DNA of 64,000 bases from contig CADADN010000009.1 in the NCBI GenBank assembly GCA_902786665.1, positions 1 through 64,000 on the forward strand. The letters run 5' to 3'. A model generated the notes under the pieces. That model had not been told where the DNA came from and did no database searches. It was given only the letters and a program-made list of their open reading frames with translations. The DNA comes from an uncultured Prevotellaceae bacterium (GTDB lineage Bacteria > Bacteroidota > Bacteroidia > Bacteroidales > Bacteroidaceae). Position 1 is the stretch's first letter. Each line of letters starts with the position of its first letter. The translations under genes and the position numbers were made by a program. Positions 16,115 to 24,290 of this stretch are shown here, one piece after another.

Positions 16115-18283
16115 TTATTTGTATTCTTTTTCTATCGTTGCCACTTCGACATTCGTTCCTTTCTCCATGTTGGCGTCAAGGATGTGGTAGCCGTCGTTGT
16201 CGAGGACGGAACTGGCAGAGAGTGTCTCGGTGGTGATGGGGAGCAGGTAGGGCACGATGCCGTTGCCGGTCAGTGCACCGTTGGAATAGCCGCGATACAG
16301 GCGTGTGTAGTAGTCGCTGGCGGCATAGACATCCTTGCGGATGATGCCGGTGGGCTCTCCTGCCTGGACGGTCACGGTGGCGGTGTTGGGAGCTGCGCCC
16401 AAGGTGTATGTGACGGAGCCGTCGGCGTTGTTGGCCTTTGTCGGCGTGGTGGTGCCGTAGTCCTTGCCATTATACACATAGGTGCGTGTGCGCTTGATCA
16501 TGTTCGAGCCCCAGTTCACCTTCTGCCATCCCTCGGCGGTCATCGTTGCGTCGTCGAGGTCGGCCTTGTATTTCTCGTTATACCACTTGATGTCGCTCTT
16601 GAGGTTCTCCTTGCCGCTCTTCACGTAGTAGAGGCGGTCGGCCCATGTGGTGTAGTTGACAGCCTCGGGGAAGCGCGCCAGCACGGCGGGGTCGCTGATG
16701 AGGTCCTCGTTGGTGGCGATGCCCCAGCAGAGGGCGGTGCGCATGGCTTCCTCGATCTTCTTGGCATAGAGGTTCCAGCGGATGAGGTCGAACTTGCGGA
16801 TGGCCTCGCCGCCGAATTCCCATGCACGCTCATCGACGATGGCGTTGAAGAAACTCTCCTTGGTGTTGAGCTTGGCCACGTAGTCGTTCACATCGGTGCC
16901 GAAGGTGGGGCTGTTGGCGAAGGCGCGGGCGCGCACCTTGAGCAACTGCTCCTTGGCAAGGACGGTGGGGCCGTTCAACTCGTTCTCAGCCTCAGCCAGC
17001 ATCAGCAGCACGTCGGAGTAGCGCATCAGCGGATAGTTGATGCCTGTACCCTTCGACGAGCCAGAACCCAGGTCGTGGGCGGCGCGGGCGCGGTCCCACT
17101 TGCCGGCATGCAAGCCGGTGGAGGCTGCAGCCTTCACGGTGTCGTTCTCATGGGCATACTTGGCCACGTCGATGTCGCGGCGGACGTCATTGTCGGCGAA
17201 CGACATGTAGAAGGTCGGTGTCATGGCCACCTGGGCTGTGGTGGTGCCATTGACGTTGGTGCCGGTGTTGGGCACGCCGAAGCTCCAGCCGATGTCGCCA
17301 CCGTAGTTCTGCACGAAGGCCACTTCATAAAGCACCTCGGCATTGTTCTCGATGGTGTAGTTCATCTCGTTGATGAACGACTGCTCGAAGTTGGCATACA
17401 ACTCGCGTGGTTTCAGTTGGATGAGTTTCTGGCAGTAGTCCTTCGCCATCTGGTAGTACTCGGTGTATGTGCGGGCTGTCTTCTCTGCACCGGTCACATC
17501 CTTGTAGGTGACAGCGAGGTCGGGATTGCCTGCAACGTCGAGGTATTCGTCGGCACGCTTCATCGTGCCGTCCTTCGTCATGCCGTAGCCGGCGCGGAAG
17601 AGTGCGATGCGGGCGATGAGGCCGATGGCGAAGTCGCGGTTCATGCGCTCGATGCCGCCGGTGTTCACGTCGCTCCATTTCATGTTTGGCTCGATGTCGA
17701 CCAGTTGCTGGAGGACACGGCTGTAGACGATGTTCTTGTCAGTGCGGGGCTTGTCGATTTCCTCACCCCACTTGGCTGCCACGTCATAGTAGGGCACGTC
17801 GCCGAAGAAGTTGCACATGAGGTAGTAGCGGTAGGCCTTCAGGCAGGTGGCCTCGCCCTTGATTTGCTGCATCTCGTCGGTGTTGGCAATGGTGCTGGCG
17901 TCGATGCCGGCACGCACCTGGTTGGCACGCTCGATGGCTTGGAGGTTGTTGTCCCATACTTTCTTCACGTCGCTCCATCCCACGTTGCCCGGGCCTTGGA
18001 GAGGCCATACGGCCTGGCGGTGGTTGGTGGCGACAGCCTCTTGTACGCTCATGGCCTCCACGTCGGTGTTCTGCATCCACACGCCGCACATGCGGGAGGT
18101 GTATGGGTCTTCGCCGAACAGTACATATACGCCGTTGATGGCGTTGGTTGCAAACTCAGCGGAGCTATACACCATGTTCTGGTCCATCTGTGAGGGAGAC
18201 TCCACGTCGAGGTAGTCGTCGCATGCGGTCAGCCCCATCGCTCCGAGTGTTGCAATAGCTATATATAGACTCTTGATTTTCAT
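16115..18283 (-). CDS. SusD/RagB family glycan-binding lipoprotein (pectin locus)
   Basis: 722 aa. Cys21 lipobox, then DDYLDVESPSQMDQNMVYSS, the typical mature N-terminus of SusD. TPR-like helices (LKAYRYYLMCNFFGDVPYYD near residues 150-175) and the C-terminal RYSDVLLMLAEAENEL block are diagnostic of the SusD/RagB family. The protein binds oligosaccharide on the cell surface and forms a lid on the cognate SusC barrel. It is longer than the usual 500-600 residues, consistent with an enlarged C-terminal insertion. It overlaps neither neighbour; SusC ends 25 bp upstream. Confidence 0.95.
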   Translation of the reverse strand: MKIKSLYIAIATLGAMGLTACDDYLDVESPSQMDQNMVYSSAEFATNAINGVYVLFGEDPYTSRMCGVWMQNTDVEAMSVQEAVATNHRQAVWPLQGPGNVGWSDVKKVWDNNLQAIERANQVRAGIDASTIANTDEMQQIKGEATCLKAYRYYLMCNFFGDVPYYDVAAKWGEEIDKPRTDKNIVYSRVLQQLVDIEPNMKWSDVNTGGIERMNRDFAIGLIARIALFRAGYGMTKDGTMKRADEYLDVAGNPDLAVTYKDVTGAEKTARTYTEYYQMAKDYCQKLIQLKPRELYANFEQSFINEMNYTIENNAEVLYEVAFVQNYGGDIGWSFGVPNTGTNVNGTTTAQVAMTPTFYMSFADNDVRRDIDVAKYAHENDTVKAAASTGLHAGKWDRARAAHDLGSGSSKGTGINYPLMRYSDVLLMLAEAENELNGPTVLAKEQLLKVRARAFANSPTFGTDVNDYVAKLNTKESFFNAIVDERAWEFGGEAIRKFDLIRWNLYAKKIEEAMRTALCWGIATNEDLISDPAVLARFPEAVNYTTWADRLYYVKSGKENLKSDIKWYNEKYKADLDDATMTAEGWQKVNWGSNMIKRTRTYVYNGKDYGTTTPTKANNADGSVTYTLGAAPNTATVTVQAGEPTGIIRKDVYAASDYYTRLYRGYSNGALTGNGIVPYLLPITTETLSASSVLDNDGYHILDANMEKGTNVEVATIEKEYK

Positions 18284-18308
18284 ATGTTTGTCAATGGTTT
18301 ATTGTTAA

Positions 18309-21300
18309 TTACAGCGTTACGTTTACACCAAAGGTGAATGCACGGCTCTTGGGATAAGAGGAGAAGTCGATGCCCGGGGTCAGGCCGGAGTAACTGCTGT
18401 TGCGTGCATAGGAACTGACTTCAGGGTCGAAGCCGGGATAGTCGGAGATGACGAACAGGTTGGTTCCCGTGACGTAGAAACGCAGGCGCTGGACACCGAA
18501 TTTCTTGGTCAGCGTGTTGGGAAGGGTGTAGCCTACGGTCACACTCTGCAAGCGGAGGAATGATGCGTCGTCCAAAGCCCAGTCGGTGGGTACCACCACG
18601 GCGTCGCCGGTGGAGAAGGGGCTCCACATGGCTTTGGGAGACTTGCCGTTTCCACCCTCGTTCCAGAAGGCCAGGTCTTCCAGGCTGGTGAGCAGGACAC
18701 CGGTCTCGGGATTGATGTAGGAGTAGGCATTGCTCTGGCTCATGTCGGCGCGCATGTTGGGATAGGTGCCGGCACGGTAGCGTGAGGAGGTCTGTATCTT
18801 GTTGGCGTTGTAGATGTCGTTGCCCACCTTGTAGGTGAAGTTGATGTTGAAGTCGAAGTCGTAAACGTCGCCGCTGAGGCCGAAACCGCCGGAGAAATCG
18901 GGGTTGGTGTCGCCGATGACGGTGATGTCGGCTGCGTCGACCACGCCGTTGCCGTCGCGGTCCTTCAGTTTCATAGCACCCGGACGGATGCCGATGACAC
19001 CGCCGAGGAGCGATGTGGTGGGTACGCCGTCCTTGAGGGTGTAGACACCGGTCGTTTCATTGTAGCTGGCGAAGTCGGAGGTGGTGTAGTAGCCGTCGCT
19101 CTCCCAACCGTAGACGAGTCCGATGGGGTCGCCGATGCGAACGATGTAGTCTTGCTGGTTCTTGTTGTCGGTGCTGGCCCATCCAGAGGCGAAGGTCATC
19201 TCCTGCAAGCCGTTGGCCAGGCCCTTCACGTTCGACTTGTCGAAGCCGATGTTGAAGTTGGCGTTCAAGTGGAATTTCTGCTTCTGGATGATGACGCCGT
19301 TCAAGGTGAGTTCCACACCTTTATTGCTGGTGGATGCGGAGTTCTCCCACACGGTGGTGTAGCCCGGGGCGGCGATGTTGTGGTTGATGAGCAGGTCGTC
19401 GGTGCTGTTCCAGTAGAAGTCGAGGGTACCGGTGAGTCTCTCGTGCAGGAAGCCGAAGTCGAGACCGACGTTGCGGGTAGTGCGCTTCTCCCATGTCAGG
19501 TTCGGGTTGGCGAGTGTGTTGGAGACGGCCAGGTGTGAATTGGCGGTTTCACCTACGCCGTAGCGCTTGGAGCCGCTGTTGGCGTTGTAGAGTTGCACGT
19601 ATTGTGTGTTGCTGATCTTGTCGTTGCCCACCTTGCCATAGGACACGCGGAGCTTCAAGTTGGACAGCCATTTGCGTGTGGACTCCATCCAAGGCTCCTC
19701 GATGATGCGCCATGATGCTGCGGCGGCGGGGAAGAAGCCCCATTGGTGGCCGGGTGCGAACTGCGAGCTGCCGTCCTCACGGAAGGTGACGGTGAGCAGG
19801 TAACGGTCGAGCAGGGTGTAGTTCAAACGTCCGAAGAAAGAAACCTTGTTCTGGTCGGCGCTGACAAAGCCTGTCATCGACTGCATCGTGGCCAGGCCGA
19901 AGTTGGCAAACACGGCTTCTGCATCGAAGGCGTTGCTGTTGTTGTTGTTGGCCATCGAGTTGTAGTTGCTGCGGCTGGAACGGATTTCCTGGCCGGCCAT
20001 CACGTTGAAATGATGGATGTCATTCAACTTGGTGTCGTAGGTCAGCGTGAAACTCTCACGGATGCTGCTGGTGTTGGTCTTTGTCCAGTCTGCCAGCGGG
20101 TTGCCGCCGACATAGGATGCCTGTGTTGTGGTGGCGCCATACCAGTTTTTCACTTCATTGAAGCCATAGGAGTAGCCTCCTTCCAAGTGGGCCTTCAAGC
20201 CTTTCAACGGGGTCTTCCAGTCGAGGGCGGCGTTGAAGACGAAGCCGCGGTTGTTGCGGCGGCGCCAGTACTGCTCCGACTGCTCTGCCAGCGACATGTT
20301 GGCACGCTGCCATTCCTCGATTTCCTCTTCCGACATCGTGCTGAAGTCGGGGGTGATCATGCCGGAGAGACCCTTGGTGGCCACACCGTAGAGGGCTTGC
20401 TCGGTACGCACCTTGTAGGTGCCGCCCTGTGTGCCTTGGCCGTTGGCGGTCTGGTCGTTGATACGTGCCGTCATGGAGAACTTCAAGTTGCTGTTGAGTT
20501 CATGGTTCAACTTGAAGAGGAAGGCGTAGCGGGAGAAGTCGTTGTTGGGCATCAGACCGGCGTTGAAGTCATAGGTGCCGGAGAGGTTGAAGTTGGTCTT
20601 TTCCGTTCCACCCTGAAGGCTCAGGTTGTGGCTTTGGGAGAGTACGTTCTCGCCAAAGAGGTCGTCCTGCCAGTCGATGGCCTCCACGCTCTTGTACAGA
20701 TAGAGGTCGTCGAAGACGCCGAACTGCTTGTAGAAGGAGTTGAGAGCGCTTTCGCCACGCAAGGCGGAGTATTCATAGTTGGACATTACATATTGGTAGG
20801 TGTCGAGCACGTCCAGGCGCTTGGAGACCGTCTTGGTCTGCAGGTAGCCGTTGTAGTTGATTTGTGTCTTGCCTGCCTTTGCATTCTTGGTTGTGATGAG
20901 GATGACACCGTTGGCACCCTCTGAACCGTAGATGGCGGTGGAGGAAGCGTCCTTGAGCACGGTGATGTCCTCGATGTCGTTGGGGGAGAGGTCGCTGATG
21001 GAACCGCCCTGGAAGCCGTCGATGACAATCAAAGGAGAGTTGTCGCCGGTGATGGAGCCGCCACCACGCACGCGGATGAGCACCTCGGCGTCGGGTGAAC
21101 CGTCGGTGGTGGTGATGTTCACACCAGCCATCTTGCCAGTGAGGGCCTCGCTGATGTTGGCCACAGGCACCTTGGCAAGGTCTTGGCCTTTCACGGTGGC
21201 CACCGCTCCGGTGAGGTCTTTCTTCCTGGCGGTGCCGTAACCGATTACCACCACGTCGTTGAGAGTGGATGCCTCGTCTTCCATTTGGATGACATACTCG

Positions 21301-21569
21301 CTCTTTCCGTCAAGGGTCACCGTCTGCGTCTTCATTCCGATGTAGCTGATGGTGATGGTCTTGCCTTTCACATTCTGCAAGGTGAAGTTACCGTCGATGT
21401 CGGTCACCACGCCATTCTGTGTGCCAGTCTCCATGATAGTGGCACCAATGACGGGTTCTCCGCTTGTGTCGGTCACCGTACCTTTGATAGTCTGCGCCGA
21501 TATGTTGCCCGCCAACATGGCAAGGGCGAACAGGAGCGCCAATCTAAAGATTTTAAATTTACCAGACAT
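18309..21569 (-). CDS. SusC/RagA TonB-linked outer-membrane transporter (pectin locus)
   Basis: 1086 aa. The signal peptide ends NISAQ (residue 26). A carboxypeptidase-regulatory-like domain follows (27-100; GEPVIGATIMETGT, NGVVTDIDGNF), then a plug (VVVIGYGTARKKDLTGAVAT, LIVIDGFQGG) and a long beta-barrel ending GVNVTL. SusC proteins import oligosaccharides across the outer membrane with TonB energy. It precedes SusD in the same operon and follows the PL1 lyase gene. A promoter of its own (21651-21658) and a terminator after the lyase gene suggest it can be transcribed separately from the lyases. Confidence 0.95.
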   Translation of the reverse strand: MSGKFKIFRLALLFALAMLAGNISAQTIKGTVTDTSGEPVIGATIMETGTQNGVVTDIDGNFTLQNVKGKTITISYIGMKTQTVTLDGKSEYVIQMEDEASTLNDVVVIGYGTARKKDLTGAVATVKGQDLAKVPVANISEALTGKMAGVNITTTDGSPDAEVLIRVRGGGSITGDNSPLIVIDGFQGGSISDLSPNDIEDITVLKDASSTAIYGSEGANGVILITTKNAKAGKTQINYNGYLQTKTVSKRLDVLDTYQYVMSNYEYSALRGESALNSFYKQFGVFDDLYLYKSVEAIDWQDDLFGENVLSQSHNLSLQGGTEKTNFNLSGTYDFNAGLMPNNDFSRYAFLFKLNHELNSNLKFSMTARINDQTANGQGTQGGTYKVRTEQALYGVATKGLSGMITPDFSTMSEEEIEEWQRANMSLAEQSEQYWRRRNNRGFVFNAALDWKTPLKGLKAHLEGGYSYGFNEVKNWYGATTTQASYVGGNPLADWTKTNTSSIRESFTLTYDTKLNDIHHFNVMAGQEIRSSRSNYNSMANNNNSNAFDAEAVFANFGLATMQSMTGFVSADQNKVSFFGRLNYTLLDRYLLTVTFREDGSSQFAPGHQWGFFPAAAASWRIIEEPWMESTRKWLSNLKLRVSYGKVGNDKISNTQYVQLYNANSGSKRYGVGETANSHLAVSNTLANPNLTWEKRTTRNVGLDFGFLHERLTGTLDFYWNSTDDLLINHNIAAPGYTTVWENSASTSNKGVELTLNGVIIQKQKFHLNANFNIGFDKSNVKGLANGLQEMTFASGWASTDNKNQQDYIVRIGDPIGLVYGWESDGYYTTSDFASYNETTGVYTLKDGVPTTSLLGGVIGIRPGAMKLKDRDGNGVVDAADITVIGDTNPDFSGGFGLSGDVYDFDFNINFTYKVGNDIYNANKIQTSSRYRAGTYPNMRADMSQSNAYSYINPETGVLLTSLEDLAFWNEGGNGKSPKAMWSPFSTGDAVVVPTDWALDDASFLRLQSVTVGYTLPNTLTKKFGVQRLRFYVTGTNLFVISDYPGFDPEVSSYARNSSYSGLTPGIDFSSYPKSRAFTFGVNVTL

Positions 21570-21650
21570 AGATATTATTTTAGGTTGGTTAAAAATGTCT
21601 TATACGGTAGCGTCAGTTTGTAGTAGTTCGTGTAGTAGATATTCGTTTTG

Positions 21651-21658
21651 CAAAGATA
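21651..21658 (-). promoter_or_regulatory. -7 element of the SusC promoter
   Basis: TATCTTTG on the minus strand, followed by CAAAACG. It lies 82 bp upstream of the SusC start. A TTG-containing -33 candidate is 18-19 bp further upstream. The same TATCTTTGCA box occurs at the PL11 promoter. Confidence 0.65.
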
Positions 21659-21710
21659 AGATAAAAAATCTTAAAACAAGAAAGATTTTCATCCTTTGTT
21701 GCAAAATTAA

Positions 21711-21747
21711 CAAAAAAGGTAGGTTTTTCACCAAAAACCTACCTTTT
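21711..21747 (-). terminator. Intrinsic terminator after the PL1 lyase gene
   Basis: A perfect 15-bp stem (AAAAGGTAGGTTTTT at 21714-21728 with its complement at 21733-21747), a CACC loop, and a T-run on the minus strand. It lies between the CTAG array and the SusC promoter. Confidence 0.8.
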
Positions 21748-21774
21748 GAGAGCTTTTTCCAGGGGGTGATGGTT

Positions 21775-21836
21775 TTCCTGGTCTTTCTAGTTTTCCTAGT
21801 TTTTCTAGTCTTCCTAGGAGTCCTGGTTTTCTCCTA
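21775..21836 (-). repeat. CTAGGAAAA 9-bp tandem array after the PL1 lyase gene
   Basis: On the minus strand, about seven units of CTAGRAARA or CCAGGAAAA. The TAG stop codon of the lyase (21836-21834) is the first TAG of the array, so the array starts at the stop codon. Related arrays lie at 39970-40012, 54531-54597 and 59537-59626. Confidence 0.8.
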
Positions 21837-24050
21837 TTTCACCATCACTTTTTGCCCATTGATGATATATACACCCTTGCCGGGGATGGCGACCTTCTGG
21901 CCTTGGAGGTTGTAGATGGTGTTGTCCATCGGCAGGGTGGTGGTCTCCACCTCTGCTATGCCGGTGGTCTCTTGCTTCATCTGTCCTGTGATGCACACGT
22001 TGGCGAAACCCACTTGCTTGCTGTTTCCCAACTTGTATACGCAGAGCATCAGGCTGCCGGTGCCGTTGGTGGAACTGATGTCATTGACGTCCTTGCTGTA
22101 GGAGGTGTAGCCAGGGTTTCCGTTGTTGCGGTCGGGTGAGATGGCGGCGTCGATGTCGTGCTTCCCGTTGGCGTCTTTCCAAAAAACATCCACCAAGCCG
22201 CCGTCGGTGCCGATGCGGGTGGTGTTGAAGGAAATCTTCGTGGGACGGAAGAAACATCCCTCGGCGGGGGTGATGTTGAAAAGCAAGGCATTGTCGTCGT
22301 TGGAGGAGGCTTCGTTGTTCACTGTGGGTTGCACCAGGGTGAAAGTGATTTCCTTCAGCTTGCGCGTACCTTTATATTCAAGGTTGCTGCCTCTCACCAC
22401 TTCGCTAGCGGCCACGAGGTTGCCCATGTCGCCGGCGATGGTGGCTTGCTGACCCTCGCCACCCCCGTCGAAGACCCAGAGGATGTCGCCGTCGGCGATG
22501 GTGGAGAGTCCTTCTTCATCGCCGTCGCTGTTGGGGGATTTCTCGATGTAGCCTTGCGCCACGCCGTCGGCATACTGCGCCTCGGTGATGTGTGCCACCA
22601 AGGAGTTGAGATACACTTCCAAGAGGGTGTATCCCTCGTCGTTCACCGTGTTGCCGTCGCTCTTGTCGTTGGGATTCATGCCGTGGGCGGTCTCCCATTC
22701 GTCGGGTATACCGTCGCCGTCGGAGTCGGCGGGTGCTGCGGTGCTGTTCAGCGTGGGCCATGCGCTCCAGTCATCACCGGCATTGGCGGGCTTGTTGTCG
22801 TCCTGGCTGTTGATGAACCCCTTGCTGAGTCCCGTGCCGGTGTAGGTGGCCTGTCCGTTGCGGGTGTCATTCACCATCTGTGTGTCGTAGGAGTCCCGGC
22901 TCAGCGAGGCGCCTGCGTAGAGCAGCACCTTTTCGTAGGCTTGTTCCGCCGTGTGGGTGGTGGTGTAGACAAAGGGGATGGGCTCGTCGAGCTTCATGGT
23001 GTCCTTGGTCTCGGCGGTGAAGGTGTTGTCGTTGTCGGCAGACGAGATTTGGGCGTAGATGCCGTAGGTCCAGTTGTCGTTGCTCACGTCGGTGTATTTC
23101 GAGTTCTTGTTGCCTTCCACGAAATACTTTCCCCAGATGTGGAGCGCGGGAGCGTATGACGGGTTTTCCTGGCAGTAGGCAGTGGTGCGGATGCCGATGC
23201 CGGCGATGCGCTTGGCCTTATAGTTGGATGCCGAACCAGGGCCGGGCTTGTAGTAGTTGTTCACGATGTTCACCTTCATGGCTTCGCCTCCATAGCAGCC
23301 GTTGCTGCCGTAGTTGAAGATGACATTGTTGCGGTAGTCCATCCGTTCGTCGAGTTGCGTGGTGGGACGCGGGCCGAGGCGCGGTGTGCGCGAGGTGTGG
23401 TGTGCCAGCAGGTTGTGGTGGAAGGATGCTCCGCTACCACCCCAGTTGCCGCCGTAGCCGTGAGCTCCCTTGGAGTGTCCTGAGTTGACGAGGCTTTGTG
23501 AGACGAGGCACCACTGCACGGTGGTGTTGTGGTTGCCGAGTACGGAGAGGCATTCGTCGATGGACCAACTGACTGAGCAGTGGTCGATGACCCAGTCTTT
23601 CTGGTCGAAGCCTCCGAAGCCGTCCCAGCCGTCTGCGCCGTTCTGCTTCACGTTCTTGTTGCCCAGGCGGAAGCGCATGTAGCGCACGATGACGTTGTTG
23701 CCCTTGATGGAGCAAGGATAGTCGGCCACGCAGATGCCGTCGCCGGGTGCTGTCTGTCCGGCGATGGTGGTGTTGGAGCTGATGCTCAAGGCAGAGTTGA
23801 GGTGAATGGTGCCTGAGACGTCGAACACGATGGTTTTCGCGCCGCTCTGCCCCAAGGCCCATCGCAGCGACCCGGTGCCGGAGTCATTCAGGTTGGTCAC
23901 ATGGTACACCGCACCGCCACGACCTCCCGTGGTGTAGCGGCCGAAACCCTCGGCGCCAGGGAAGGCGGGAGTCTTCTCCTGTCCATAGGATGCCACGGAG
24001 AGCAGCAAGGCGGTGGCCAATGCCATGCAATGGATGTTTGGTCTCTTCAT
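21834..24050 (-). CDS. Pectate lyase, PL1 family, T9SS-like tail
   Basis: 738 aa from the ATG at 24050; longer in-frame starts would run into the upstream inverted repeat. The signal peptide ends VASYGQ. The PL1 beta-helix spans about residues 22-370: GFGRYTTGGRGGAVYHVTNL, SNTTIAGQTAPGDGI, IVRYMRFRLGNK, DHCSVSWSIDECL, SRTPRLGPRP. An EF-hand-like DSDGDGIPDEWE block (about 455-466) is a thrombospondin-type calcium linker. A galactose-binding-like region follows, and the end IYNLQGQKV...GVYIINGQKV looks like a T9SS sorting tail. The enzyme cleaves polygalacturonate by beta-elimination, outside or on the surface of the cell. Second gene of the pectin locus. Confidence 0.92.
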   Translation of the reverse strand: MKRPNIHCMALATALLLSVASYGQEKTPAFPGAEGFGRYTTGGRGGAVYHVTNLNDSGTGSLRWALGQSGAKTIVFDVSGTIHLNSALSISSNTTIAGQTAPGDGICVADYPCSIKGNNVIVRYMRFRLGNKNVKQNGADGWDGFGGFDQKDWVIDHCSVSWSIDECLSVLGNHNTTVQWCLVSQSLVNSGHSKGAHGYGGNWGGSGASFHHNLLAHHTSRTPRLGPRPTTQLDERMDYRNNVIFNYGSNGCYGGEAMKVNIVNNYYKPGPGSASNYKAKRIAGIGIRTTAYCQENPSYAPALHIWGKYFVEGNKNSKYTDVSNDNWTYGIYAQISSADNDNTFTAETKDTMKLDEPIPFVYTTTHTAEQAYEKVLLYAGASLSRDSYDTQMVNDTRNGQATYTGTGLSKGFINSQDDNKPANAGDDWSAWPTLNSTAAPADSDGDGIPDEWETAHGMNPNDKSDGNTVNDEGYTLLEVYLNSLVAHITEAQYADGVAQGYIEKSPNSDGDEEGLSTIADGDILWVFDGGGEGQQATIAGDMGNLVAASEVVRGSNLEYKGTRKLKEITFTLVQPTVNNEASSNDDNALLFNITPAEGCFFRPTKISFNTTRIGTDGGLVDVFWKDANGKHDIDAAISPDRNNGNPGYTSYSKDVNDISSTNGTGSLMLCVYKLGNSKQVGFANVCITGQMKQETTGIAEVETTTLPMDNTIYNLQGQKVAIPGKGVYIINGQKVMVK

Positions 24051-24067
24051 GATTTGTGTTGTTTTGT

Positions 24068-24254
24068 TAAGTAGGTAATCAAAATTATCTGTTACTATCA
24101 TTCTTGTAGGTGTTGTATAGTCTTTTATGTTTCTTTGGCGCATATTTTTCACTCATCCTCAGTCACATAGCCCGCTATGCTCCTTCGTCTGAGAGAAAAA
24201 TCTGCATCCAAATAAATCATAAAATACTGTCATCTAATTTTGATCACCTACTTA
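24068..24254. repeat. 20-bp inverted repeats flanking a 147-bp segment
   Basis: TAAGTAGGTAATCAAAATTA (24068-24087) and TAATTTTGATCACCTACTTA (24235-24254) are inverted repeats with 19 of 20 matching. Each arm contains TAATTTTG, a -7-like box. The segment between lies upstream of the PL1 gene and downstream of PL11. It also contains a CATAGC-CC-GCTATG hairpin near 24167-24180. No gene is supported. Confidence 0.75.
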
Positions 24255-24290
24255 TTTCTTCAAATGGTTTTGCAGTGTGCTTGCGGCAGG

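Noticed and set aside
15818-18193. Long plus-strand frame (791 codons) opposite the SusD and DUF4957 genes
   Set aside because: Antisense of well-supported genes; the product is Val/Gly/His-rich, as expected from GC-rich codon shadowing.
24153-24290. Protein start of the PL1 lyase upstream of 24050
   Set aside because: The longer frame runs through the inverted repeat and would hide the signal peptide inside the protein.
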